A stretch of 64,000 bases of DNA from Hydrogenovibrio sp. JE_KL2 (GTDB lineage Bacteria; Pseudomonadota; Gammaproteobacteria; Thiomicrospirales; Thiomicrospiraceae): positions 1 through 64,000 of the forward strand of contig NZ_WBJR01000002.1 of the NCBI RefSeq assembly GCF_009296185.1, read 5' to 3'. Made by a program: the position numbers and the translations under genes. Below the pieces are notes generated by a model. That model worked only from the letters and a program-made list of their open reading frames with translations, was not told the origin of the DNA and made no database searches. Below are positions 7,269 through 18,216 of this stretch, piece by piece. The stretch's first letter is position 1; the number at the start of each line of letters is the position of its first letter.

Positions 7269-10200
7269 ATGAATTCGTTAAACCAATTACAAGGTCTATA
7301 TTCTCCTGAGTTTGAAAGAGAGAACTGTGGCTTTGGCATGATCGCCCAAATGGACGATCAGCCTAGCCATTGGGCAGTTAAAACCGCGATTGAGTCACTT
7401 GGAAACATGACTCACCGCGGTGGTGTTGCTGCAGACTGTTGTACTGGTGATGGATGTGGACTTCTTATTAAGAAACCTGATCAGTTCCTTCAAGACGAAG
7501 CCTCTAAACTAGGCTTCACTCTAGCGGCTACTTATGCTTGCGGTATGGTTTTCTTAAACCAAGATGCAACCAAAGCAGATTTTGCACGCGCAACTCTAGA
7601 ATCTTTACTTAAAGAAAAAGGACTTGATGTCCTTGGTTGGCGAAAAGTTCCTGTTAATTCGTCAGTTCTAGGAGAACAAGCCGCTGGCATGGAACCAGTC
7701 ATTGAACAAATCTTCATCAATGCACCTTCAGACATGTCTGAAGCTGACTTCAACCGTGCGCTATTTGTTGCTCGCCGCAAAGCTGAAATGGCGATTGAAG
7801 CAAACGATGCTACTTTCTACATTGCATCGCTAAACAGCCAGTTGTTATCTTACAAAGGCTTGGTCATGCCGAAAGAGCTGCCTTTGTTTTACTTGGATTT
7901 ACATGATGAGCGTTTTGCCTCTTCTTGTATTTCATACCATCAGCGTTTTTCTACCAACACACTGCCACAATGGCGTCTGGCACAACCATTCCGCTTCTTA
8001 GCGCACAATGGTGAGTTGAACACAATTCGAGGAAACCGCAACTGGGCATTGGCGCGTCAAAGCAAATTTGAAACACCATTAATTCCTGAACTATCTCAAC
8101 TAAAACCTTTAGTGGCACAGTCAGGCTCTGACTCCAACTCATTGGACAACATGTTGGAGGTTCTGATGATGGGCGACATGAAAGTTTTCCAAGCGTTGAG
8201 ATTATTGATTCCACCAGCTTGGCAAAACATGCCTCACATGGATCCAGATCTTAAAGCGTTCCTAGAGTACAACTCTATGCATATGGAACCTTGGGATGGT
8301 CCTGCAGGGATGGTTATCAACACGGGTAAATACGCTATCTGTGGTGTTGACCGTAATGGTCTACGCCCAACACGTTATGTCATCACCAAAGACAGACACG
8401 TTACTTTTGCTTCTGAAATCGGTGTTTATAACTACGCACCAGAAGATGTTGTTGAAAAAGGTCGCTTGAAACCAGGCCAAATCATTGCCGTTGATTTGGA
8501 GTCAGGAACACTTCTTAAACCACAAGACATCGACAATGAATTGAAAGCTGCCAAACCTTACCGTGACTGGATGGATAAGGGCTATATGCACATTACCGAG
8601 AGATTGGACTGCAAAGATCAAACTCGCGGCTGGGATGCAGACCAAACAGCAATCTATCAAAAATATTTCCAGGTTTCTTTCGAGGAAAGAGATCAGGTTA
8701 TTCGCGTGCTTGCGGAAGCAGGGCAAGAAGCTACCGGCTCAATGGGCGATGATGCGCCACTACCTGTGTTCTCGCATAAGGCACGCTCTGTATTTGACTA
8801 CTTCCGTCAGATGTTTGCTCAGGTAACGAACCCCCCTATCGATCCACTGCGTGAAAGCATCGTTATGTCTTTGAACACCTGCTTTGGTCGTGAGCTTAAC
8901 ATGTTTGACGAGAGTGCTGATCATGCACGTCGTTTGGAAGTGAAATCCCCCATCCTGTCTCCATCTATCATGGAACAGTTGATTAACTTCGGCGATAAGG
9001 ACTATCAGCATAAGGTCATTTCATTACATTATGACAATGAAGCAACATCCCTAAAACAAGCTATCCTAGATATTTGTGATGAAGCTGTTAATGCCGTTAA
9101 GTCTGGCAGTACCCTGCTAGTACTTTCTGACATGAATCTAGTACAAGGTAAACTGACCATTCCTTCAGCAATGGCAACCGGTGCCGTTCACCATAGATTG
9201 ATTAAAGAAGGTCTACGCCCTGAAGCCAACCTAATCATTGAAACGGGTACCGCCAGGGATCCACATCACTTTGCAGTACTATTCGGCTATGGTGCAACAG
9301 CGGTTTATCCTTACCTTGCATACGAAAGTATTGCCGACATGGTTCGCACGAAAGAACTTGATAGTAAAGTAGCTATGAGCGACTACATCAAGAACTACCG
9401 CAAAGGTATCAACAAAGGCTTAATGAAAATCCTTTCAAAAATGGGGATTTCTACCATCACTTCATACCGTGGTTCACAACTATTTGAAGCCGTTGGTTTA
9501 ACTCGTGAAATCGTTGATCTGTGCTTTACCGGAACACCTTCTCGTATTGAAGGAACAAATTTCGAACACATCGAAGCTGACAACAAACAGCTGGCTTGGG
9601 AAGCATTCAACCCGCGTAAATTCATCCAGCCTGGTGGTTTGTTGAAGTATGTTCACGGTGGTGAATACCATGCTTACAACCCTGACGTGGTGAACTACCT
9701 ACGCGAAGCCGTACAAAAAGGCACGCAAACTGATTACGACAAGTTTGCGGAGTTGGTTAACAAGCGTCCAGCTATGACGGTTCGTGACTTGATTACTTTT
9801 AAAGACGACATCAAATCTATCGACTTGTCAGAAGTTGAACCAATTGAATCCATCTTCAAACGTTTCGATTCAGCAGGGATTTCTTTAGGTGCTCTTTCGC
9901 CTGAAGCACACGAGGCGCTTGCTATTGCAATGAACCGCCTAGGTGCTCGCTCAAACTCTGGTGAAGGTGCTGAAGATCCTGCGCGTTATGGCACAGAAAA
10001 AGTATCTAAAATTAAGCAAATCGCATCAGGTCGTTTTGGCGTAACTGCACACTACCTGCGTAATGCTGAAGTACTACAGATCAAAGTCGCTCAAGGCGCT
10101 AAACCAGGTGAAGGTGGTCAATTACCAGGTCACAAAGTTGACTCTATGATTGCGAAATTGCGTCATTCGGTACAAGGTGTTACGTTGATTTCACCACCAC

Positions 10201-11744
10201 CTCACCATGACATCTACTCAATTGAAGATTTGGCTCAGCTGATTTTCGACTTGAAGCAAGTTAATCCGAATGCCCTGATTTCCGTCAAACTGGTTGCTGA
10301 ACCGGGTGTTGGAACCATCGCTGCTGGTGTTGCAAAAGCTTATGCTGACTTGATTACCATCTCAGGCTATGACGGTGGAACTGGGGCAAGCCCGCTAACC
10401 TCTGTTAAGTACGCTGGTAACCCATTTGAAATGGGTCTGGTTGAAGCACATCAAGTACTGCGTGCAAACGACCTTCGTGGTCAAGTTATCCTACAGGCTG
10501 ACGGTGGTCTAAAAACAGGTTTGGATGTTGTCAAAGCAGCCATCCTTGGTGCGGAATCTTTCGGTTTCGGAACCGCACCGATGATTGCATTGGGTTGTAA
10601 ATACCTACGTATTTGTCACTTGAACACTTGTGCCGTAGGCGTTGCAACACAGGATGAGCGCTTGCGTAAAGAACACTTCATCGGACTGCCTGAAATGGTT
10701 ATGAACTATTTCACTTTCGTCGCTGAAGAAACACGCCAATGGCTGGCTAAGTTGGGCGTTGCCCGCTTAGAAGATTTGGTAGGTCGCGTTGATCTATTGA
10801 AAGTCATTGATGAACCTTTGACAGCCAAACAAAAAAATATTGATTTGAGCTCTTTCATCTCAGATGGTGGTGTTCCCGAAGACAAGCCTCAAACGGTTCA
10901 GGTCACAAGAAACAATCCATGGGATGATGGTCATATTGCCGAAGAAATGGTCAAAACCACTTTGCCTGCAATCGAAGGTAAAAATGGGGGTATCTTCAAC
11001 TTCAAACTTGTTAATACTGGCCGCTCAATCGGTGCCCGTGTTGCAGGTGAGATCGCTGAGCGTTATGGCAATGATGGCATGAAAGATTCACCAATCACCC
11101 TAAAACTAACAGGAATTGCAGGCCAATCGTTCGGTGTATTTAACGTCGATGGCTTGAACCTACACCTTGAAGGTGATGCTAACGATTACGTTGGTAAAGG
11201 TATGGCTGGTGGTGAAATTGTCATCAGACCGCCACAAAACTCATCGTTCGACCCACATGTCACACCTATTGTTGGAAACACCTGCTTATATGGCGCAACT
11301 GGCGGTAAGCTATTTGCAAACGGTACAGGCGGTGAGCGCTTTGGTGTTCGTAACTCAGGTGCCATTGCAGTTGTCGAGGGTCTAGGGGACCACGGTTGTG
11401 AATACATGACTGGTGGAACAGTGGTTAGCTTGGGCGAAGTTGGCGTTAACTTTGGTGCGGGCATGTCTGGCGGGATGGCATTCATCCTAGACACAGACCA
11501 TACATTGCCTGATCGCCTGAACACGGAAATGGTCGAAGCCATTCGCATTGATACCGAAGCCACTGAAGCTTACCGCGTTTATTTGAAAGAATTGATTACG
11601 GAATATGCAGAAAAAACCGGAAGTGCTTATGCACAGGACGTTTTGACTAACTTCAGCAAAATGATTCCAAACTTCTGGTTGGTTAAATCACGTGCTATCA
11701 GCATTGATGACTTATTCACCTTGTTCGTGCAAACCGCTGCGTAA
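7269..11744 (+). CDS. gltB: Glutamate synthase (NADPH) large subunit
   Basis: Makes glutamate from glutamine and 2-oxoglutarate, the GOGAT half of ammonia assimilation. The 1491-aa length is typical. A short propeptide ends before Cys20 (ENCGFGM), the N-terminal nucleophile of the class II amidotransferase domain. After this come the central domain, the FMN-binding synthase domain with the Cys-rich cluster motif CKYLRICHLNTCAVG for a 3Fe-4S centre, and a C-terminal beta-helix (GXG repeats, about residues 1240-1440). The ribosome site AGGAAA precedes the ATG. It is followed 21 bp later by gltD. Confidence 0.98.
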   Translation: MNSLNQLQGLYSPEFERENCGFGMIAQMDDQPSHWAVKTAIESLGNMTHRGGVAADCCTGDGCGLLIKKPDQFLQDEASKLGFTLAATYACGMVFLNQDATKADFARATLESLLKEKGLDVLGWRKVPVNSSVLGEQAAGMEPVIEQIFINAPSDMSEADFNRALFVARRKAEMAIEANDATFYIASLNSQLLSYKGLVMPKELPLFYLDLHDERFASSCISYHQRFSTNTLPQWRLAQPFRFLAHNGELNTIRGNRNWALARQSKFETPLIPELSQLKPLVAQSGSDSNSLDNMLEVLMMGDMKVFQALRLLIPPAWQNMPHMDPDLKAFLEYNSMHMEPWDGPAGMVINTGKYAICGVDRNGLRPTRYVITKDRHVTFASEIGVYNYAPEDVVEKGRLKPGQIIAVDLESGTLLKPQDIDNELKAAKPYRDWMDKGYMHITERLDCKDQTRGWDADQTAIYQKYFQVSFEERDQVIRVLAEAGQEATGSMGDDAPLPVFSHKARSVFDYFRQMFAQVTNPPIDPLRESIVMSLNTCFGRELNMFDESADHARRLEVKSPILSPSIMEQLINFGDKDYQHKVISLHYDNEATSLKQAILDICDEAVNAVKSGSTLLVLSDMNLVQGKLTIPSAMATGAVHHRLIKEGLRPEANLIIETGTARDPHHFAVLFGYGATAVYPYLAYESIADMVRTKELDSKVAMSDYIKNYRKGINKGLMKILSKMGISTITSYRGSQLFEAVGLTREIVDLCFTGTPSRIEGTNFEHIEADNKQLAWEAFNPRKFIQPGGLLKYVHGGEYHAYNPDVVNYLREAVQKGTQTDYDKFAELVNKRPAMTVRDLITFKDDIKSIDLSEVEPIESIFKRFDSAGISLGALSPEAHEALAIAMNRLGARSNSGEGAEDPARYGTEKVSKIKQIASGRFGVTAHYLRNAEVLQIKVAQGAKPGEGGQLPGHKVDSMIAKLRHSVQGVTLISPPPHHDIYSIEDLAQLIFDLKQVNPNALISVKLVAEPGVGTIAAGVAKAYADLITISGYDGGTGASPLTSVKYAGNPFEMGLVEAHQVLRANDLRGQVILQADGGLKTGLDVVKAAILGAESFGFGTAPMIALGCKYLRICHLNTCAVGVATQDERLRKEHFIGLPEMVMNYFTFVAEETRQWLAKLGVARLEDLVGRVDLLKVIDEPLTAKQKNIDLSSFISDGGVPEDKPQTVQVTRNNPWDDGHIAEEMVKTTLPAIEGKNGGIFNFKLVNTGRSIGARVAGEIAERYGNDGMKDSPITLKLTGIAGQSFGVFNVDGLNLHLEGDANDYVGKGMAGGEIVIRPPQNSSFDPHVTPIVGNTCLYGATGGKLFANGTGGERFGVRNSGAIAVVEGLGDHGCEYMTGGTVVSLGEVGVNFGAGMSGGMAFILDTDHTLPDRLNTEMVEAIRIDTEATEAYRVYLKELITEYAEKTGSAYAQDVLTNFSKMIPNFWLVKSRAISIDDLFTLFVQTAA

Positions 11745-13178
<1,434 letters not shown>

Positions 13179-13196
13179 TCCATTCTGCTCACGCAT

Positions 13197-13234
13197 AAAA
13201 AAAGCGGTTCCGATTTTATCGACACCGCTTTTTT
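13197..13234 (+). terminator. Intrinsic terminator of gltBD
   Basis: Arms AAAAAAGCGGT and ACCGCTTTTTT with a loop containing a smaller CGAT/ATCG stem, followed by T residues. A dispersed-motif copy starts 4 bases later. Confidence 0.9.
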
Positions 13235-13238
13235 ATAC

Positions 13239-13257
13239 CCCCAACCTGGCAGATTTT
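13239..13257 (+). repeat. Dispersed motif copy, single
   Basis: CCCCAACCTGGCAGATTTT, exact consensus, + orientation, between the gltD terminator and the 3' end of the diguanylate cyclase gene. Confidence 0.9.
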
Positions 13258-13265
13258 TTAATGGA

Positions 13266-14252
13266 TTACAACGCCTTAACAGAAAACTGATTTCTGCCAT
13301 TTTCTTTGGCAAAATACAAACCTTGATCAGCTTCTTCAAATAAACGATGAAACTCGGTGGATGCGGTTGCCGCGCCTATCGAAACCGTTACACTCTCTGT
13401 TGGACTCAACTTAATTTTTTGGACTCTGGACAATAATCTCTCACATATCGCACGCAAGTCTGACTCCTTAACATCTTCCAGAAACACAAGAAACTCATCT
13501 CCTCCCCATCGACCAATTAAATCATTCGGGCGCACTACCGATGAAATGGCCTTGGCTACTTCTTCCAGCACACGATCTCCCTCAACATGCCCTAACTTGT
13601 CGTTGACGTTCTTAAAATGGTCTATATCCACAATCATTAACGCTTTTTTGCCAATATCCGTATCTCGTGCCCAAGAGGCAATCTTCTCATCAATAAAACG
13701 GCGATTTAATAACCCTGTTAAGGAGTCGGTTTCACTTTGTTTCTTTTTCGCTTCCATGTTTCTGGTCAGTTCGGAACTTTGTCTGTGAATCAGATATTCA
13801 TGAATACTAGACAACAGGATTACTGCTAGCGCGACCGCATAAAACCTGTCTGGAATGAAGTAGTGAATATACCCGGAAGTTGCCAGAAACAAGATTAGTA
13901 ACAAATACAGAACCGATGCTATAAACCCGATAAAGAAGCCGGCAACATGAAGTATTGAAATAAAAATCGGAATACTCCACAAATACGCGGTGTTTTGGAG
14001 CCCCCCATCTATAGATAAGTACACGAGAAAAGGTAAGGTAATTAAGGTAAAACTAAGCTTTATACCAAGGGTTAATCCTTTTTTGTCTATGGCATAAATC
14101 AAACCAATCAAAATAAAGAAAAAAACCACCAAGACAGCGGCATTAGCATATTTTTGGTGTATCAATGAAAGTGCAGAAAAGAACGCAAGAAAAGACAGGT
14201 AGATGGCAAACAGCAAGCGAATCCTAAATTCCGTTTTAGCAAACACATTCAT
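13266..14252 (-). CDS. Membrane-bound diguanylate cyclase (GGDEF)
   Basis: Makes cyclic di-GMP from two GTP. In the 328-aa protein, residues 1 to about 155 hold roughly five to six hydrophobic segments forming an integral-membrane sensor with no recognisable PAS or Cache domain. A GGDEF domain follows, beginning TDSLTGLLNRR. The active-site motif GGDEF (about 250-254) is intact, and an inhibitory I-site RxxD (RPND, about 241-244) lies five residues upstream, so the enzyme is probably active and feedback-inhibited. Its start lies 4 bases after the stop of the EAL-HDOD gene, so the pair is likely co-transcribed and may work together. Confidence 0.93.
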   Translation of the reverse strand: MNVFAKTEFRIRLLFAIYLSFLAFFSALSLIHQKYANAAVLVVFFFILIGLIYAIDKKGLTLGIKLSFTLITLPFLVYLSIDGGLQNTAYLWSIPIFISILHVAGFFIGFIASVLYLLLILFLATSGYIHYFIPDRFYAVALAVILLSSIHEYLIHRQSSELTRNMEAKKKQSETDSLTGLLNRRFIDEKIASWARDTDIGKKALMIVDIDHFKNVNDKLGHVEGDRVLEEVAKAISSVVRPNDLIGRWGGDEFLVFLEDVKESDLRAICERLLSRVQKIKLSPTESVTVSIGAATASTEFHRLFEEADQGLYFAKENGRNQFSVKAL

Positions 14253-14256
14253 CTTG

Positions 14257-15444
14257 CTAGAACCTCATTTCATTGACTTCCGACAATGCTTTCATGTAAA
14301 GCTTAACGTGATCTGAATTAATACTATGATCGCTAGCGGATTCAAACTGCTTAGCAATGGTTAGAAGTTCACCATAGGAATTAGCGCCCTTACAGATACC
14401 GTGCTTGATCTCTTCATTGATTGGCAACTGCTTTAGAGCATCTTCCATTTCCTGCTGTAAGATAACATCCAACATCGAAAATAGACCTGCCAAGTAATAA
14501 GAGTCTACCGCTCCGCGGCCTTCATGTTGTGCAAGGCTTCGCATAAATACCGCGCGGGTTCTCGCAAGATTGAAAATCTCCGGCACAATATCGTCCAATA
14601 TCGACATTGACACTAGGGTTGCCCATGACTGTACTCGCTTTAACCCGAAAAGCATCATGACATCGCGTAAAGATGAAAATTCCGGCATAGTGAGCGAACG
14701 ATACTGTTCCGCCATTTTCATGAGTTTATGCGTCAACCCAACATCTCGCTCAACAATCTCGATCAATTGCTCAATATGTAAATTTTCGTCCGAAATTTTT
14801 TCCAAAAGCAAAATCAAATTATGCCGACCAACGTTAAGTTGCTTACCCGAAATTACCTCAGGTTTTGCAAAGTAATACCCTTGAAAATAATCCGCACCAG
14901 CCTGTTTACAGACTTCAAACATTTCTTTAGTTTCAACCCTTTCGGCAATGATCTTCACATTGGTGATTTGCTTCACTTTCGTAAATAGAGCGGGAATGTT
15001 TTCGGGCTTAACGTACTGAACATCAAATTTGATTATATCAGCCAGCTGTATCAATGGAACCAAGCGTTTCTTGAATACAAAGTCATCCAGCGCAATCATG
15101 TAGCCTTGCTCTTTTAATACTTTGATTCCTGCGATAACTTCTTCGGTTGGCGGAACATCTTCCAACACATCAACCACAATATTGTCAGGAGAAAAACAGG
15201 GGGTTTCGGTACTTAGGAAAAAACTTTCGGGGAAATTGATGAATGCTTGATGTTGACCAACGATATTTTCAAGACCTAGCCCCATCATAGAATTATGAAT
15301 AACTGCAGCAGTCGCTTCTTGGCCTGAATCAAACACGGCTTCATTTGGGTCGAAACCACCACGGAAAAGCAACTCATAACCATAAAGGTTGCTTTCTCTA
15401 TTCATAATCGGCTGACGCCCGATGAAGAACTCGCTATTGGACAT
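14257..15444 (-). CDS. EAL-HDOD (YuxH/CdgJ-type) signalling protein
   Basis: About 395 aa. The N-terminal half is an EAL-like domain of the HDOD-linked type (GRQPIMNRESNLYGYELLFRGG; IALDDFVF; AERVET; QGYYFAKPE). The C-terminal half is an HDOD domain. The usual DDFGTG loop reads DDFVFKK, as in family members thought not to hydrolyse c-di-GMP, so a scaffold or regulator role is more likely than phosphodiesterase activity. I start at the ATG at 15442-15444; a TTG at 15459 would add five residues. It lies directly upstream of the diguanylate cyclase gene. Confidence 0.88.
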   Translation of the reverse strand: MSNSEFFIGRQPIMNRESNLYGYELLFRGGFDPNEAVFDSGQEATAAVIHNSMMGLGLENIVGQHQAFINFPESFFLSTETPCFSPDNIVVDVLEDVPPTEEVIAGIKVLKEQGYMIALDDFVFKKRLVPLIQLADIIKFDVQYVKPENIPALFTKVKQITNVKIIAERVETKEMFEVCKQAGADYFQGYYFAKPEVISGKQLNVGRHNLILLLEKISDENLHIEQLIEIVERDVGLTHKLMKMAEQYRSLTMPEFSSLRDVMMLFGLKRVQSWATLVSMSILDDIVPEIFNLARTRAVFMRSLAQHEGRGAVDSYYLAGLFSMLDVILQQEMEDALKQLPINEEIKHGICKGANSYGELLTIAKQFESASDHSINSDHVKLYMKALSEVNEMRF

Positions 15445-15549
15445 ACTCGAATGAAACAAACATTAAAATAAAATTATCTTATCACTTCCGATAAGTACGA
15501 AGCATCAATTATTATTGTTCAACGATAAAGAACTATTTTAAATTTAGAG

Positions 15550-15594
15550 AGGCAAAAAGGAAAAGAGCGGCTTACCGAACATGGGCAAACCGCT
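15550..15594 (-). terminator. Intrinsic terminator of the aminotransferase gene
   Basis: On the reverse strand AGCGGTTT pairs with AAGCCGCT (plus-strand 15566-15573 and 15587-15594), followed by a T-rich tail. It lies just past the stop at 15602. Confidence 0.75.
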
Positions 15595-15601
15595 TTGAGG
15601 C

Positions 15602-16717
15602 TTATTTATTGAGAACTTTTTTCAGTGCGGACAAACAGAATAAGACATTCTCTTCTTTTGCAGAGAAGCCCATCAAACCAATACGCCAAACTTTCCCAGC
15701 AAAATCGCCTAATCCAGCGCCGATTTCCAAGTTATAGGTATTTAGCAGTTCAGAGCGCACTGCGGCATCATCAACACCATCAGGAATCCAAACAGAATTC
15801 AATTGCGGCAACCGAACATCTTCATCTACAACAAACCCAATTCCCATTTCTTCCAGGCCGGCTTTAAGCTTATCGTGCATAGACTTATGTCTCGCCCAAG
15901 CATTCTCCAAACCTTCTTCATGCAACATGACCAATGATTCATGCAAAGCGTAAAGTGCATTGATTGGTGCCGTGTGGTGATAGGCACGTTTAGCACCTTG
16001 CCCCCAATATCCCATGACAAGATTTAGGTCTAAAAACCAACTTTGAACCTTAGTTTTACGATTACGAACCTTATCTAAAGCCTTCTCACTAAAACTAACT
16101 GGAGACAACCCCGGCGTACAAGATAAACACTTTTGTGTACCGGAATAAATGGCATCAATACCCCACTCATCAACACGCAACTCCACTCCCCCAAGAGAAG
16201 TTACTGCATCGACAATCGTCAAACAATCATGCTTACGTGCGATTTCACATAGTGCTTTTGCATCTGAACATGCACCCGTAGAAGTTTCGGCATGGACAAA
16301 CGCCAAAATTTTCGCATCTGCATTTGCCGCTAGCGTTTCTTCTACTTTTTCAGGTGAAACTGCCTTACCCCAGTCATCATGTACTTCGACGCATACACCG
16401 CCAACTCTCTCAACGTTTTCTTTCATACGCATACCGAAAACGCCGTTGATACATACCACCACTTTATCGCCTGGCTCAACCAAGTTAGCAAAACAAGTTT
16501 CCATACCTGCAGAACCAGGAGCGGACACAGGCATCGTCATGGCATTTTCAGTTTGAAACGCATATTTCAGCATAGCTTTAACTTCATCCATCATGCCAAC
16601 AAATGCTGGATCTAAATGCCCAATAGTTGGTCTTGCCATAGCTGACAAAATACGTGGATGAACATCAGATGGGCCAGGCCCCATCAACGTACGAACAGGG
16701 GGGTTAAATGACTGCAT
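15602..16717 (-). CDS. Class V aminotransferase, alanine/serine-glyoxylate type
   Basis: PLP enzyme expected to convert glyoxylate to glycine using alanine or serine. The 371-aa protein has the N-terminal family pattern GPGPSDVHPRIL, the substrate-loop segment SAPGSAGMETC, and the PLP-lysine site SGTQKCLSCTPGLSPVSFS. The amino donor cannot be told from sequence; serine-glyoxylate (SgaA-like), alanine-glyoxylate and aspartate-type members look alike. It is divergent from glcDEF-fhs, which make glyoxylate from glycolate and activate formate, so a role in 2-phosphoglycolate salvage is likely. A palindrome at 16752-16765 lies in the shared promoter region. Confidence 0.88.
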   Translation of the reverse strand: MQSFNPPVRTLMGPGPSDVHPRILSAMARPTIGHLDPAFVGMMDEVKAMLKYAFQTENAMTMPVSAPGSAGMETCFANLVEPGDKVVVCINGVFGMRMKENVERVGGVCVEVHDDWGKAVSPEKVEETLAANADAKILAFVHAETSTGACSDAKALCEIARKHDCLTIVDAVTSLGGVELRVDEWGIDAIYSGTQKCLSCTPGLSPVSFSEKALDKVRNRKTKVQSWFLDLNLVMGYWGQGAKRAYHHTAPINALYALHESLVMLHEEGLENAWARHKSMHDKLKAGLEEMGIGFVVDEDVRLPQLNSVWIPDGVDDAAVRSELLNTYNLEIGAGLGDFAGKVWRIGLMGFSAKEENVLFCLSALKKVLNK

Positions 16718-16749
16718 AAAACCAAATTCCTATAAAAATGTGTTTAAAA

Positions 16750-16772
16750 AATTGATCTAGGTCAATTATAAT
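16750..16772. promoter_or_regulatory. FNR/CRP-like palindrome overlapping divergent -10 region
   Basis: TTGATCTAGGTCAA (16752-16765) is a TTGAT-N4-ATCAA type palindrome with one mismatch, immediately followed by the self-complementary AATTATAATT (16764-16773), which offers a TATAAT on both strands. The box would overlap the core promoter of both the aminotransferase and glcD, a position more typical of repression than activation. The + strand -10 is only 8 bases from the glcD ATG. Confidence 0.4.
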
Positions 16773-16779
16773 TGGAAAA

Positions 16780-18216
16780 ATGAATGTTGTTCAAGAATTA
16801 TTACACCGCTTACCACGAGACCAAGTCATCGTTGATGATGAGCAAAAAGCACCGTTTGAATGTGACGGACTATCGGCTTATAGAGAAAAGCCGCTCGCCG
16901 TTGTTCTCCCTGCCAATATTGAGCAAGTGAAGCAGACTTTAGCTATTTGCAGAAAGCATAGCACCCCCATTATTACTCGTGGATCCGGTACAGGACTATC
17001 TGGCGGATCACTCCCTTTAAAGAATGGGGTGGTTTTAGGCTTAAGCAAAATGAGCCGCATTCTGGAAATCGACCCTTTAGCCAGAACAGCAGTGGTTGAA
17101 CCTGGGGTACGAAACATCACTATTTCGCAGGAAGCTACCCCATACAATCTCTACTATGCTCCAGACCCTTCTTCTCAGGTGGCTTGTTCCATTGGTGGAA
17201 ATGTTGCGGAAAACTCAGGAGGCGTTCACTGCTTAAAATACGGTTTGACCGTGCACAATGTCCTTGCCATCAAAGTCATCACTATTGATGGTGAAGAGTT
17301 GGTGCTGGACTATCGTGATGATGGTGTCGATCTTTTAGCATTACTGAATGGTTCTGAAGGGCTTCTTGGCGTTATTGTCGAAATCAAAGTCAAGCTACTC
17401 CCCAAACCTGATGCTTCTCAACTGATCATGGCGGCTTTTGAAAAAGTCAGCGATTGCGCCAATGCTGTGACCAATATTCTGAAGTCGGGCATCATCCCTG
17501 CTGGCTTGGAAATGATGGATAAATTCTCCATTGAAGCCGCTGAGGCATTTGCACATGTCGGCTACCCTCTTGAAGCCGCTGCACTACTTTTATGTGAAGT
17601 TGACGGCAACCAATATCAAGTCGAAGCTGACACGGAAACTGTATCAAGAGTTTTGAAAGAAAACGGCGCTTATATGTTAAAGCTGTCCCGCAATGATGAA
17701 GAACGAATTGCACTATGGCAGGGCCGTAAAAATGCCTTCCCTGCAGTGGGGCGTCTTTCTCCTGATTATTACTGTATGGATGGCACCATCCCAAGAAATC
17801 AATTGGCTCATGTATTGGATGAAATTGAAAGGATGTCAAAATATTATGAACTGAAAGTCGCCAATGTTTTCCATGCTGGGGATGGCAATTTGCATCCTTT
17901 AATCCTATACGATGCACAAATTCCGGGCGAACTCAAAAAAACAGAATTATTTGGTGCCGAAATCTTAAAACTTTGCATTGATGTGGGTGGCACAATCACT
18001 GGAGAACACGGTGTTGGCGTGGAAAAACTGGACTCTATGTGCCAACAATTCTCAGCACCTGAAATCGAAATCTTTCATAAGATAAAACGTGTTTTTGACC
18101 CGGAAAACCTGTTAAACCCAGGTAAAGCAGTACCAACCTTGCATAGGTGCGCAGAACTCGGCCACATGCACGTTCATAACGGCCAACTGCCTTTTGCGCA
18201 CTTGGAGCGTTTTTAA
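16780..18216 (+). CDS. glcD: Glycolate oxidase subunit GlcD
   Basis: FAD-binding catalytic subunit of the GlcDEF complex, which oxidises glycolate to glyoxylate and passes electrons to quinone. The 478-aa protein has the FAD-binding PCMH motif (TRGSGTGLSGGSLPL, about residues 67-81) and C-terminal substrate-domain motifs VFHAGDGNLHP and TGEHGVGVEK. The stop overlaps the glcE ATG by one base (TAATG), suggesting tight coupling. Confidence 0.95.
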   Translation: MNVVQELLHRLPRDQVIVDDEQKAPFECDGLSAYREKPLAVVLPANIEQVKQTLAICRKHSTPIITRGSGTGLSGGSLPLKNGVVLGLSKMSRILEIDPLARTAVVEPGVRNITISQEATPYNLYYAPDPSSQVACSIGGNVAENSGGVHCLKYGLTVHNVLAIKVITIDGEELVLDYRDDGVDLLALLNGSEGLLGVIVEIKVKLLPKPDASQLIMAAFEKVSDCANAVTNILKSGIIPAGLEMMDKFSIEAAEAFAHVGYPLEAAALLLCEVDGNQYQVEADTETVSRVLKENGAYMLKLSRNDEERIALWQGRKNAFPAVGRLSPDYYCMDGTIPRNQLAHVLDEIERMSKYYELKVANVFHAGDGNLHPLILYDAQIPGELKKTELFGAEILKLCIDVGGTITGEHGVGVEKLDSMCQQFSAPEIEIFHKIKRVFDPENLLNPGKAVPTLHRCAELGHMHVHNGQLPFAHLERF

